DNA of 40,761 bases from Magnetococcales bacterium. GTDB taxonomy: Bacteria > Pseudomonadota > Magnetococcia > Magnetococcales > JADFXB01. Under the pieces are notes generated by a model, which was given only the letters and a program-made list of their open reading frames with translations, had not been told where the DNA came from and did no database searches. Of this stretch, positions 26,139 through 34,284 are shown piece after piece; within the stretch, counting starts at the first letter, position 1, and each line of letters opens with the position of its first letter. Position numbers and translations under genes: made by a program. The stretch lies in assembly GCA_015233935.1 (NCBI GenBank), contig JADFXB010000021.1:1-40761 (forward strand). Reading direction: 5' to 3'.

Positions 26139-27653
26139 ATGACTTGGTTCGATTCGCTGCTGAAAAAATGGGGTTTTTCCCCACAGGAGACATTACCCGC
26201 AGAGAACCAGGGGGTGATGCAACGAGAGTTGGCAGCTTGTCGGCGTCGGTTGCAGGAGTGTGAGGCGGAGAAAGAGCGACTGGAGCGGGAAAATCAAACC
26301 TTGCGGCAAGGCGGTGAACGAGAAACCAAACCAGAGTTTTCCCTCACAGACCACAGCTTTGACTTGGCCTGGGAAGTGGACCATAACCAACGATTGATCC
26401 AGGTTTCCAGTAGCACCTACCGTTTGCTGGGCTATCGGGAAGGGGAATTGCTGGGCAAAGCGGCTAACAACCTGTTGGAAGGGGGCTTTTTAGCCCACAA
26501 GGCAGGGAAGCGGTCCCTGGAGGGTCACAAGGTACGTCACAAAAATGGTCAATTGCTCTCTTGTCAACTCTATTCTCTGGCATACAGGCAGGATCGCTGG
26601 ATCATCTTCTGCAATCTCCAAACCGACAGCAATAGTTGCGCGGAAAACCTTGCGCGTTTGCAGAATTTTATCTATCAAGGGGATGGTAAGCCTGCTTTCC
26701 TGAATACCACCACCGAAATGGACAACATCCTCTCTTCCCAGTTGGAAGGGGTGATTGAGGAGACGGAAAAGGCCGCCATCGCCATCTTTGGTCATGTCAA
26801 CGCCCTGGAAAGTTACGCCAGTGAACTGATGAGTTTCATGAACAAGGCCAGTGCCGAGGCCAACTCCATGAACAGTTCATCCCGAGGGCTGATTGGTTCC
26901 GATACCGAACAGTTCACCGATCTGCAAACCTTCATCCAACAGACGGAGGAAAAGCGGCAGGGCGAACACCAACAGGTCAATCAGGCCATCGAGGAAGTGC
27001 GCACCTTGCGCAAGTTGGTGGCCATGGTTTTGGACATCAGTGATCGAACCAATGTTCTGGCCCTCAATGCCCGTATTGCGGCTGCCCGTGCAGGTGTTCA
27101 CGGTCAAAAATTTGCTGTGGTGGCCCAGGAGGTACGGCATCTGGCCGAACAGACCGGTACCATGGCCCGCCGCATTGACGAAGGGATCGAACTGGCGGCA
27201 GCTTCGGTGGAACGGGTCTTGGCTCAGCGGTTCAATTCGGTGGATGCCCGCCAGGAGGAGCAAATGCTGCATCACGCAGCCGGGCAAATCACCGCATTGG
27301 GCAAACATTATTCCGCCTTGCTTTCGTTCAGCGCGGGAACCATTCAGCATGTTTCCGAATGGAACCACAAAATCAATAACGAATTAATGGTCTTAATCAG
27401 CAAAACCCAATTCCAGGATATCACCCGTCAGCGTATTCAACAGGTCTGTCGCGCCTTGGAAAAACGGACCAACCACGCCAAAACCCTGATGGATGCCATG
27501 CAGCATCCAGAGAAAAACATTCCCCTGCAAGCGTTACGAGTGGACGATCTCATGGAAGAGTACGTCATGGCCAGCCAACGTAGAACCCACCAGCGACTGA
27601 CCGGGCAAAAAGAGGACAGCCATTCTGGCGAAGGCGAAATCATCTTGTTTTGA
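26139..27653 (+). CDS. soluble PAS-domain methyl-accepting chemotaxis-like protein
   Basis: A 504-residue cytoplasmic protein without a membrane helix. An N-terminal coiled coil (about 25-60) leads to a PAS domain (about 72-165) with 'STYRLLGYREGELLG', then a long helical signalling region whose tip reads 'DISDRTNVLALNARIAAARAGVHGQKFAVVAQEVRHLAEQT' in shortened form: 'TNVLALNARIAAARAG' near residue 305. This matches the MCP signalling hairpin that binds CheA/CheW. The last residues 'GEIILF' may be a docking tail. GGAG 7 bases ahead supports ATG 26139 over TTG 26109. It lies 30 bases before the c-di-GMP-type gene, suggesting a shared transcript and shared signal path. Confidence 0.82.
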   Translation: MTWFDSLLKKWGFSPQETLPAENQGVMQRELAACRRRLQECEAEKERLERENQTLRQGGERETKPEFSLTDHSFDLAWEVDHNQRLIQVSSSTYRLLGYREGELLGKAANNLLEGGFLAHKAGKRSLEGHKVRHKNGQLLSCQLYSLAYRQDRWIIFCNLQTDSNSCAENLARLQNFIYQGDGKPAFLNTTTEMDNILSSQLEGVIEETEKAAIAIFGHVNALESYASELMSFMNKASAEANSMNSSSRGLIGSDTEQFTDLQTFIQQTEEKRQGEHQQVNQAIEEVRTLRKLVAMVLDISDRTNVLALNARIAAARAGVHGQKFAVVAQEVRHLAEQTGTMARRIDEGIELAAASVERVLAQRFNSVDARQEEQMLHHAAGQITALGKHYSALLSFSAGTIQHVSEWNHKINNELMVLISKTQFQDITRQRIQQVCRALEKRTNHAKTLMDAMQHPEKNIPLQALRVDDLMEEYVMASQRRTHQRLTGQKEDSHSGEGEIILF

Positions 27654-27683
27654 TCACCCCGTGGAGAAATCGGAGAGCCTCTT

Positions 27684-30341
27684 TTGAGTCAGAACAGTCA
27701 ACTCATTGCCAAACATTCTGCCGGAACACCATGGAAGGTGGCGATTGTCGATGATGATCCGGCCATTCATCTACTGGTGGGAAGGTTATTGAGAAATTTT
27801 GTCTTCGACGGTTGTGGGGTGGAGTTTTTATCGGCCCACAGCGGTCAAGAAGGCTGCCAGTTGATCAAAAACACCCCCGATGTGGCGGCCATCCTGTTGG
27901 ATGTGATCATGGAGACCGAACAGGCCGGGTTGGATGTGGTGCGTTATGTGCGTGAAGATTTGCACAACCATCATGTACGCATTCTCTTGCATACCGGTCA
28001 ATCCAGCCAGTTTCCCATGATGGATGTCATCACCACCTACGACATCAACGACTATCTGGACAAAAGCACCCTCAATCCCCACAAGCTGACCACCGCTCTC
28101 ACCCTGGCTCTGCGTGGTTTTCGCGATTTGCAAACTTTGAGTGAGCTTAGCCACTTCAATCAAATTCTGGAACGACGGGTGGCAGAGCGCACCGAGGCCC
28201 TCTTGCTGGCCAATCAGGAGTTGCAAAAACAACGGGAAAGTTTATTGCTCTCCCAGGAAATCGCCCAATTGGGAAATTGGGATTGGGATTTAGTCCACGA
28301 TCAATTTGTCTGCTCCCAGGAGGTCAAGCGCATATTCGGTTTTGAGGGGGAGGAAAGCCTGGAAAAATGCTCCTCTTTCCAAAAGTTTCTCATGGGGGTG
28401 CATGAAGAGGATCGGGAAAAATTGCAGGTGGCTTTGCAACGTACCCTGAAGGGCAATCAGCCTTTTCAATGCGAACATCGGGTGAGTCGTCCCGACGGGG
28501 AGGTGCGCATTGTTCGCCAGTTGGGACGCCTGAGTCGGGGTGATGATGGGGTGGCTGTGCGCCTGGTGGGAACGGTGCATGATATTACCGCCATACGTTG
28601 TGCTGAAGATCAATTGGCCATCGCCACCCGCATCTTCGGCTCTGCCATGGAAGAGGCGGCAGAACATCTTACGTTGACCACCAAGGTGTTGGAAAATGCC
28701 ATCGAGGGGGTGATGGTGACCGATATCTGGGGGGTGATCCAGTCGGTCAACAACGCCTTCAGCGATATTTCCGGCTACAGCCAGGAAGAAGCCATCGGAC
28801 GCAGTGCCATGGCCTTACGCTCCGACAAACACGAGCAATCCTTCTATGATGCCATGTGGCGATCCATGCAGCGGCATGGTCGTTGGCGGGGAGAAATTTG
28901 GAATCGTCGCAAGAATGGGGAGGCCTATCCTTCGCTGCTCACCATTACCGCCATCAAGGATCGTAACAGTGAACCCACCCATTATGTCTATGTCTTCCAT
29001 GATCTCACTTCGGTGAAGCAGAGTCAGGAAGCTTTGCAATATCGCACTTACCACGATGCACTCACCGATCTGCCCAATCGGGAGCTGTTCAAGGATCGGG
29101 TGATGCAGGCCATTCGCCAGGCCCACAGGGAAAACAATCGGGTGGCGGTGGTAACCTTCGATCTGGACCTGTTTTCACAGGTCAACAGCAGCTTAGGTCA
29201 TGCGGCAGGCGATTTGGTCTTGCAAGAGGTGGCCAACCGCTTGCGGGAGTTGGTGCGGGATGGGGATACCATCAGTCGCCTGGGAGGTGACATGTTTGCC
29301 TTTCTGCTGCGGGAGGTGGATCATGTGCGGGACGTGATGAAGGTCACCCGCAAGCTGATGACCGCTTTTCGCCTTCCCTTCCATGCGTCTGGCCAAGAGT
29401 TGGTATTAAAGGCCAGTGCGGGAATTGCCATCTATCCTGCCGATGGCACCGACGATGGTACCTTGTTGAAAAATGCCGAAATCGCCCTCACCCGCGCCAA
29501 AAAAGCGGGACGGGATAATTTCCAGTTCTATACCCCAGGAATGGCCGAACAGGCTGCCAAACGTCTGACCTTGGAAAACGATCTGCGTAAGGCTCTCGAG
29601 CGCAATGAATTCATCCTCTACTATCAGCCCAAAGTGGACATTCAGGCGGGTCGTATCGTCGGGATGGAAACCTTGGTGCGATGGAACCATCCCCTGGAGG
29701 GGTTGTTGCTGCCGGGTGAATTTATCGGGGTGGCAGAAGAAACCGGCTTGATTGTCGCATTGGGTGAATGGGTGCTGCGTAACGCTTGTATACAAACCAA
29801 AAAATGGATGGATGAGGGCCATCCTGAATTATGTGTGGCGGTCAATCTGTCTGCCCGGCAGTTTCGCCGCAAAGATATTCTGGAAACGGTGGCCGATGCC
29901 TTGCGTGAATCTGGTTTGCCTGCCCAGCATTTGGAGTTGGAAATTACCGAGAGCATGCTCATGGAGGACGTGGAGGGGGCCATCGAAATTTTGGTGGGTC
30001 TCAAGGAAATGGGGTTGACCATCTCACTGGATGATTTTGGAACTGGTTATTCCTCCCTCAACTATCTGCGACGTTTTCCCATTAACTCCTTGAAAATCGA
30101 CCGTTCCTTCATTCGTAATCTACCCACCGATTCGGAAGGGGCCACCATTGTCTCAGCCATCATTTCTCTTGCGAGAGATCTCAATTTAAAGGTGGTGGCG
30201 GAAGGGGTGGAAACTGTTGAGCACATGAACTTTCTGAAATCCAAACGTTGCGATGAGGTGCAGGGCTTCCTGGTCAGTCGTCCCATTCCCCCAGATGATT
30301 TTTCCAGTCTGCTGCACACTTTGGCGGTGGTCAGACAGTAA
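27684..30341 (+). CDS. REC-PAS-PAS-GGDEF-EAL protein, probable c-di-GMP phosphodiesterase
   Basis: The 885-residue protein has an N-terminal receiver (about 15-140, 'AIVDDDP', phospho-Asp in 'AILLDVIME'), a coiled coil, two PAS domains (about 200-300 and 330-440), a GGDEF domain (about 450-615) and an EAL domain (about 625-875). The GGDEF signature reads 'RLGGDMFAFLL', with Met for the catalytic Glu, so cyclase activity is doubtful. The EAL side keeps 'GMETLVRWNHP', 'NLSARQF', 'ELEITES', 'DDFGTGYSSL', 'LKIDRSFI' and 'VAEGVE', consistent with active c-di-GMP hydrolysis. The start is TTG 27684 with GGAGAG 8 bases ahead; no nearer ATG precedes the receiver. It follows the PAS/MCP gene by 30 bases and converges with the cyclic-nucleotide-binding operon. 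Confidence 0.9.
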   Translation: MSQNSQLIAKHSAGTPWKVAIVDDDPAIHLLVGRLLRNFVFDGCGVEFLSAHSGQEGCQLIKNTPDVAAILLDVIMETEQAGLDVVRYVREDLHNHHVRILLHTGQSSQFPMMDVITTYDINDYLDKSTLNPHKLTTALTLALRGFRDLQTLSELSHFNQILERRVAERTEALLLANQELQKQRESLLLSQEIAQLGNWDWDLVHDQFVCSQEVKRIFGFEGEESLEKCSSFQKFLMGVHEEDREKLQVALQRTLKGNQPFQCEHRVSRPDGEVRIVRQLGRLSRGDDGVAVRLVGTVHDITAIRCAEDQLAIATRIFGSAMEEAAEHLTLTTKVLENAIEGVMVTDIWGVIQSVNNAFSDISGYSQEEAIGRSAMALRSDKHEQSFYDAMWRSMQRHGRWRGEIWNRRKNGEAYPSLLTITAIKDRNSEPTHYVYVFHDLTSVKQSQEALQYRTYHDALTDLPNRELFKDRVMQAIRQAHRENNRVAVVTFDLDLFSQVNSSLGHAAGDLVLQEVANRLRELVRDGDTISRLGGDMFAFLLREVDHVRDVMKVTRKLMTAFRLPFHASGQELVLKASAGIAIYPADGTDDGTLLKNAEIALTRAKKAGRDNFQFYTPGMAEQAAKRLTLENDLRKALERNEFILYYQPKVDIQAGRIVGMETLVRWNHPLEGLLLPGEFIGVAEETGLIVALGEWVLRNACIQTKKWMDEGHPELCVAVNLSARQFRRKDILETVADALRESGLPAQHLELEITESMLMEDVEGAIEILVGLKEMGLTISLDDFGTGYSSLNYLRRFPINSLKIDRSFIRNLPTDSEGATIVSAIISLARDLNLKVVAEGVETVEHMNFLKSKRCDEVQGFLVSRPIPPDDFSSLLHTLAVVRQ

Positions 30342-30342
30342 T

Positions 30343-30771
30343 TCAAAAGATGGCGCGAGCGGATTCAGGAAGAGGGGCTGGGTTGCTCTTGTCTTTCAAT
30401 TCCATGGTAAGCTGGTTGATCCTTTGGCTGGCCTGCTGAAGAATGACAAAGGCCAGTTCAGGATTCTGATGAATGCAGCGTAAAAATTCAATTTTATCCA
30501 GCAACAGGATTTCTGTGGGGCCACAGGCACGTACCCCTGAAGGACGCGGTGCCTCTTCAAACAGAGAATGAATGCCAAAACATTGTTGGGGAGCCAATAC
30601 CGCCAGAATACGCTCTTCACCATCAACGGTTTTTTGAAAAACCTCCACCTCTCCTTTTTGCACCACTCCCAAAGCGGGCAACACATATCCCTGCGGCAAG
30701 ATCACCTGGCCATCCTGGTATCGACGAAGAAAGGGTGAATCACCCGAAAAAAATTTGCCAAACAGGTTCAT
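30343..30771 (-). CDS. cyclic-nucleotide-binding-domain protein (degenerate cassette)
   Basis: A 142-residue stand-alone cNMP-binding beta-roll with no DNA-binding or kinase domain. Visible parts are 'LPALGVVQKGEVEVFQ' (about 30-45) and the phosphate-binding cassette 'CFGIHSLFEEAPRPSGVRA' (about 63-81). The usual FGE(L/M) is changed to FGIH and the R-x-A-T step to RPSG, so ligand binding may be weak, although an Arg remains. Its ATG overlaps the stop of the next cNMP-binding gene (ATGA). Last gene of the eight-gene operon. Confidence 0.78.
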   Translation of the reverse strand: MNLFGKFFSGDSPFLRRYQDGQVILPQGYVLPALGVVQKGEVEVFQKTVDGEERILAVLAPQQCFGIHSLFEEAPRPSGVRACGPTEILLLDKIEFLRCIHQNPELAFVILQQASQRINQLTMELKDKSNPAPLPESARAIF

Positions 30772-31163
30772 GGGGTTTCCCCATGGGCAACAGGTCTGCT
30801 ACTGGATAGGTATCCTTCATATCCCACCCCTTGCTGATTCATCTGCCGCATACGCTGATGCAAAACCTTCAAAATGCGAAATCCCAACATGGGATCCTCC
30901 TGCAAACGGCGCAGAAACGCAGATTGATCGATGGTCATCACTCGACTCTCCCCCTTGGAGCGAATGGTGGCAGAGCGGGGAGCCTGGTTGAAAAGGCTCA
31001 TTTCACCAAAAAACTCGCCATGGGCCAGGGTGTTGATCACCTGGCCATCCACCACCACTTCCAGGGTGCCTTTCTGAATTTGAAACATGCAGGTACCCTC
31101 TTCCCCCATGGTGACAACCGTTTCACCATCCAGATAGAGCCTGCCCATGGCCTCCTGACTCAT
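30768..31163 (-). CDS. cyclic-nucleotide-binding-domain protein
   Basis: This 131-residue product is a single cNMP-binding domain: 'CMFQIQKGTLEVVVDG' (about 25-40) and the canonical phosphate cassette 'FGEMSLFNQAPRSATIRS' (about 51-68), including the phosphate-contacting Arg. Binding of cAMP or cGMP is therefore likely. No helix-turn-helix follows, so it is not a Crp-type activator by itself. It overlaps the flavoprotein gene by 4 bases upstream and the second cNMP protein by 4 bases downstream, so the three are made together and may form a complex. Confidence 0.85.
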   Translation of the reverse strand: MSQEAMGRLYLDGETVVTMGEEGTCMFQIQKGTLEVVVDGQVINTLAHGEFFGEMSLFNQAPRSATIRSKGESRVMTIDQSAFLRRLQEDPMLGFRILKVLHQRMRQMNQQGVGYEGYLSSSRPVAHGETP

Positions 31164-32509
31164 GCTACCCCCTTACCCAGCAAGGCGTTAAGGCTCTCCC
31201 AGGCCAGACGACCCAGAAAGGCCGGATGAACGGTGCGGGATAAGATGGAGGCATAACTGTTGGAACCGGTAAAGGTATCCCACAAAACCATAGACATATC
31301 CCGTTGTTGAGCGGAAAGATTTTGCTCCTGTGTGACCATGCGCAACATGCCACGGGAGAGAAAAGGCAAATGTTTGAATAAATCTACGGTAAGAAAAACC
31401 GCCTTGCCAATGGTGTTATCCCAATCCAATTTGCGACAAACCGGTCGGTAATGGCGGGCAAAATCCTGACGGGAGATGCCATAGATTAAAGCCGTGGTGG
31501 CCAGGGCTTTGGCGGTTCGGTAGGCCGCCCCGTTGCCATCCTTGTACAGGCGACTGACTGCCGCATCCCCCACCAAGACCACACGATCGGAAAAGGGGGG
31601 ATCTGCCGCTCCCAGGCAAACTTCAGGACGACACATGCAAGCATGCGGGGTCAAGTCCACCTCGGCGGGAAAACAGTTTTTCACCAGCGGATGGGTGAGA
31701 AACTGCATGGCCAAATCCTTATCCAAATCCCGTCCCAGCATCACCACCGTCACATATTCCCCCTTGGGAATAACCGCCGCAAAATCCACTCTGGGCAGGC
31801 GAACCAAAAAAACATGCATGGTGGAGCCAAAATGGCGTAACACCCCCTCCCGGCCCAGATGAATTTCCGTCACAAAGGCTTTGGTGGTTGTGGGATGGCG
31901 AAAAGAGAGGGCGGAGGGATCAAAAATGGCCAGACCATTGTTGTTGACCCCCACCGCCCCCACCACCAGATCAAAAGCCCGCTCTCCCATGCCTTTGGCA
32001 TGGACCTTGGGCAACGTTCCCTCCCGACTGACCCTGGTCACCCGGTTGGGGTGCACCACCGCCCCCTTGGCCACCGCCCGCTCCAGCAAAAAACCATCAA
32101 AACTTTGGTAAGATACCCGTTGGCCGGGATCCTGGGCCGTGCAGGCTTTACAGTTTAAGGGGCCAGCTCCCCGATACAGGGAGGCGATACGCATTTCGTC
32201 CAAGGGGGTGGTAATACTCACCGCGCCGTAATCGGTATGCAAACGGTAGGAGTCCACCCCCCGTTGCACCACCCCTGGGGGCAGGTTGATTCCTTCCATG
32301 GCCAACATTTGCATCAGGGTTTCGGAAATCACCCCGCCGCAATGGTTACATCCCTTGGGACCGGGGGCAGAAAATTGGGCTGGTTCATAAATTTCCACAT
32401 TCAGGTGGATGCCCAAATCCTTGGCCATTTCCAGGAGAAAGAAGGCGGTTAGGGAGCCGGAAGGTCCACCGCCCACAATGGCAACACGGGAATAATGGGT
32501 AAGCTGCAT
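31160..32509 (-). CDS. FAD-dependent oxidoreductase, geranylgeranyl-reductase-like
   Basis: A 449-residue flavoprotein of the p-hydroxybenzoate hydroxylase superfamily. The FAD site is 'VAIVGGGPSGSLTAFFLLE' (about 9-27), and 'DRVVLVGDAAVSRLYKDGNGAAYRTAK' in shortened form ('VVLVGDAAVS', about 305) is the second FAD motif. The segment 'GPKGCNHCGGVIS' (about 50) is a Cys-rich loop seen in geranylgeranyl-reductase-type enzymes, where a Cys is involved in redox. These enzymes often reduce isoprenoid double bonds, but the substrate here is unknown. It begins 21 bases after the AMMECR1 stop and overlaps a cNMP-binding gene, so its activity may be linked to a cyclic nucleotide. Confidence 0.8.
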   Translation of the reverse strand: MQLTHYSRVAIVGGGPSGSLTAFFLLEMAKDLGIHLNVEIYEPAQFSAPGPKGCNHCGGVISETLMQMLAMEGINLPPGVVQRGVDSYRLHTDYGAVSITTPLDEMRIASLYRGAGPLNCKACTAQDPGQRVSYQSFDGFLLERAVAKGAVVHPNRVTRVSREGTLPKVHAKGMGERAFDLVVGAVGVNNNGLAIFDPSALSFRHPTTTKAFVTEIHLGREGVLRHFGSTMHVFLVRLPRVDFAAVIPKGEYVTVVMLGRDLDKDLAMQFLTHPLVKNCFPAEVDLTPHACMCRPEVCLGAADPPFSDRVVLVGDAAVSRLYKDGNGAAYRTAKALATTALIYGISRQDFARHYRPVCRKLDWDNTIGKAVFLTVDLFKHLPFLSRGMLRMVTQEQNLSAQQRDMSMVLWDTFTGSNSYASILSRTVHPAFLGRLAWESLNALLGKGVA

Positions 32510-32530
32510 GGTCAGACCACCTGCCTGAAA

Positions 32531-33169
32531 TCAAAAATGTTCACCAGCATGTTGGGAGGTGAACAGAAAAAACTGGCTCCCCGATTGCCAACTGTCCGGT
32601 GACAGTCCTGCCTTCACCGACAGGTGGGAGAGGGTTTGTTCCCGGTTCCATCCTTGTTCCACCGCCACTTCCGGCAAATAGACCGCCTGGTGTCCTGCTT
32701 TGCTCATCACCACTCCATGGATGCCAGGTTGAAAGGCTTCCGGTTCCGCCACCTCCTGCAACGGACTCAACACACTGACTTCCACCTCAAGAGAGGCGAG
32801 TTCATGGGCTTCCACCGGTGAAAAACGGCTATCCCGCAAAGCTGCCAGCAAGGCATTGTTGACCACCGCCTGATGCAAAGGTTGTTTGGGCAGAATGGTG
32901 CCGATACATCCTCGCAATTGGCCATTTTTTTTCAGGGTGACAAAAGAACCGGCAGGACGACGCAAGGAGGCGGGCAGATTAAATTGGTCCGCCACTTGAT
33001 CCGCATCCACCTGTTGCTGGTGAACCACCCCTTGAGTTAAAGCATGCCGCGCCACCGCAAGCAGCAAGGAAAATTCCTGGGAGGATACCTCCACACTCTC
33101 TTGTGCCAAGGCCAGGGAGATCATCCACCAGGGTAGCAGCAGCCAGGAAAACCATTTCATCTTCATCAT
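32531..33169 (-). CDS. AMMECR1-domain protein with export signal (AmmeMemoRadiSam system protein A-like)
   Basis: The 212-residue product has an N-terminal signal sequence (basic start, hydrophobic core 'WLLLPWWMISLALA' about 8-21, cut near Ala-Gln) followed by an AMMECR1 domain (about 28-205). The family signature 'LRGCIGTI' lies near residue 85, preceded by 'GSFVTLKKNGQ'. AMMECR1 proteins are usually cytosolic; this one is probably periplasmic. The biochemical function of AMMECR1 is not established. It overlaps the twin-arginine peptide gene by 7 bases, and the start could also be Met 3 or 4 residues later. It belongs to the same run as the AmrS radical SAM gene. Confidence 0.85.
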   Translation of the reverse strand: MMKMKWFSWLLLPWWMISLALAQESVEVSSQEFSLLLAVARHALTQGVVHQQQVDADQVADQFNLPASLRRPAGSFVTLKKNGQLRGCIGTILPKQPLHQAVVNNALLAALRDSRFSPVEAHELASLEVEVSVLSPLQEVAEPEAFQPGIHGVVMSKAGHQAVYLPEVAVEQGWNREQTLSHLSVKAGLSPDSWQSGSQFFLFTSQHAGEHF

Positions 33170-33309
33170 CCCAGCCAGGGGTGGGGGGCGTGGAAGTCGG
33201 CCTGGGAAAGGGGAATTTCTTGTTGTCCCCCTTCAATAGAGGGAAACTCCACCAAGGAAGCCAGCAATAATAAGAACATGAATTGACGACGATTCAAAGG
33301 GATATCCAT
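33163..33309 (-). CDS. 48-residue peptide with twin-arginine leader
   Basis: A short gene missed by length filters. From ATG 33309 the frame encodes 48 residues beginning MDIPLNRRQFMFLLLLASLV, a twin-arginine motif (RRQFM) followed by a hydrophobic core. After it come only about 27 residues, ending in 'ADFHAPHPWLG'. ATG 33309 shares one base with the AmrS stop, and the stop codon (33163-33165) lies inside the AMMECR1 start region, the same tight packing as its neighbours. It could be a small exported subunit, a membrane anchor, or the 5' stump of a lost Memo-type exported protein. No homology is claimed. Confidence 0.55.
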
Positions 33310-34283
33310 CACCAGACTCCTGCCAGAAGATGATCACAAGTCGGACAACGGCCCTGTTTCAACCTATTTTCCTGGACGGCATGCCCAAAACGACGGATCA
33401 ACAAGGTGCCATCTTGTGGACAAAAGGTGTTCTCTCCCTGTTGACCGGAAATGTTGCCAATATAGACATGGTGTAATCCCACATCTTTGGCCACCTGTCG
33501 GCATTTGATCAAGGTTTCTTCTGGGGTGGGGGGCAGGTTTTGCAGACGATACATGGGGTGGAAACGGGAAAAATGCAAAGGAACCTCCGCTCCCAACTCG
33601 GACAAAATCCATTTGCACATGGCACGAATTCTCACCAGATCATCGTTCAGGGTGGGCACCACCAGATAGGTGATCTCCAGCCAGACCCCTTCCTGGCGAA
33701 AGATGGTCAAGGCTTGCAGGACAGGTTTCAGGGAGGCCCCGCAAATATCCCGATAGAAGCCTTCATCAAAGGCTTTGAGATCGGTATTGGTAGCGTCCAT
33801 CACCCGGCAGAGCTGACGCAACGGTTTTTCATTGATATATCCGGCGGTCACCAGGACATTTTTCAAGCCTTTTTCCCGCGCAAGTGTGGATGTCTCCAGG
33901 ACATATTCATAGAAAACAATGGGTTCTGAATAGGTGTAGGCGATGGAAGGACATTTTTCCTGCAGGGTGTAGTGAATAATCTGTTGGGGCGGGGCGTGGA
34001 AAACCTGTTCCATCTGGGTGCCATCCCGTTGGGAGAGCTGCCAGTTTTGGCAAAAGCGACAGTGGAGATTACAGCCTGCCGTGGCCAGGGAAAAGATGGT
34101 GGAACCTGGTAAAAAGTGAAAGAGGGGCTTTTTTTCCACCGGATCCACATGAACAGCGGACGGTCGCCCGAAGGTGGAGGCCACCAATCGCCCCCCCAGA
34201 TTGACCCGCACCCGACAATCTCCCGCCCCACCAGGGGGAATGGTGCAATAATGGGGGCACAAGTCGCAAATCACCTGGTTCAT
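33309..34283 (-). CDS. amrS: AmmeMemoRadiSam system radical SAM enzyme (AmrS-like)
   Basis: A 324-residue radical SAM protein. The cluster motif is 'GCNLHCRFCQNWQLS' (CxxxCxxC, near residue 70). The N terminus holds 'CDLCPHYCTIPPGGAGDC', an extra Cys-rich segment typical of this PFL-activase-like branch, and the C terminus carries two CxxC-type pairs ('FCPQDGT' and 'CPTCDHLL') like a small metal-binding ribbon. Family members accompany AMMECR1 and Memo genes; the reaction is unknown. The ATG begins one base after the stop of the 1245-residue membrane protein, so translation is coupled, and the Tat-peptide gene follows with a one-base overlap. Confidence 0.88.
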   Translation of the reverse strand: MNQVICDLCPHYCTIPPGGAGDCRVRVNLGGRLVASTFGRPSAVHVDPVEKKPLFHFLPGSTIFSLATAGCNLHCRFCQNWQLSQRDGTQMEQVFHAPPQQIIHYTLQEKCPSIAYTYSEPIVFYEYVLETSTLAREKGLKNVLVTAGYINEKPLRQLCRVMDATNTDLKAFDEGFYRDICGASLKPVLQALTIFRQEGVWLEITYLVVPTLNDDLVRIRAMCKWILSELGAEVPLHFSRFHPMYRLQNLPPTPEETLIKCRQVAKDVGLHHVYIGNISGQQGENTFCPQDGTLLIRRFGHAVQENRLKQGRCPTCDHLLAGVW

Positions 34284-34284
34284 G

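Noticed and set aside
32979-33236. 85-codon reverse ORF spanning the Tat-peptide and AMMECR1 junction as a single fused protein
   Set aside because: It is in neither of the two supported frames and is Gly-rich shadow sequence.
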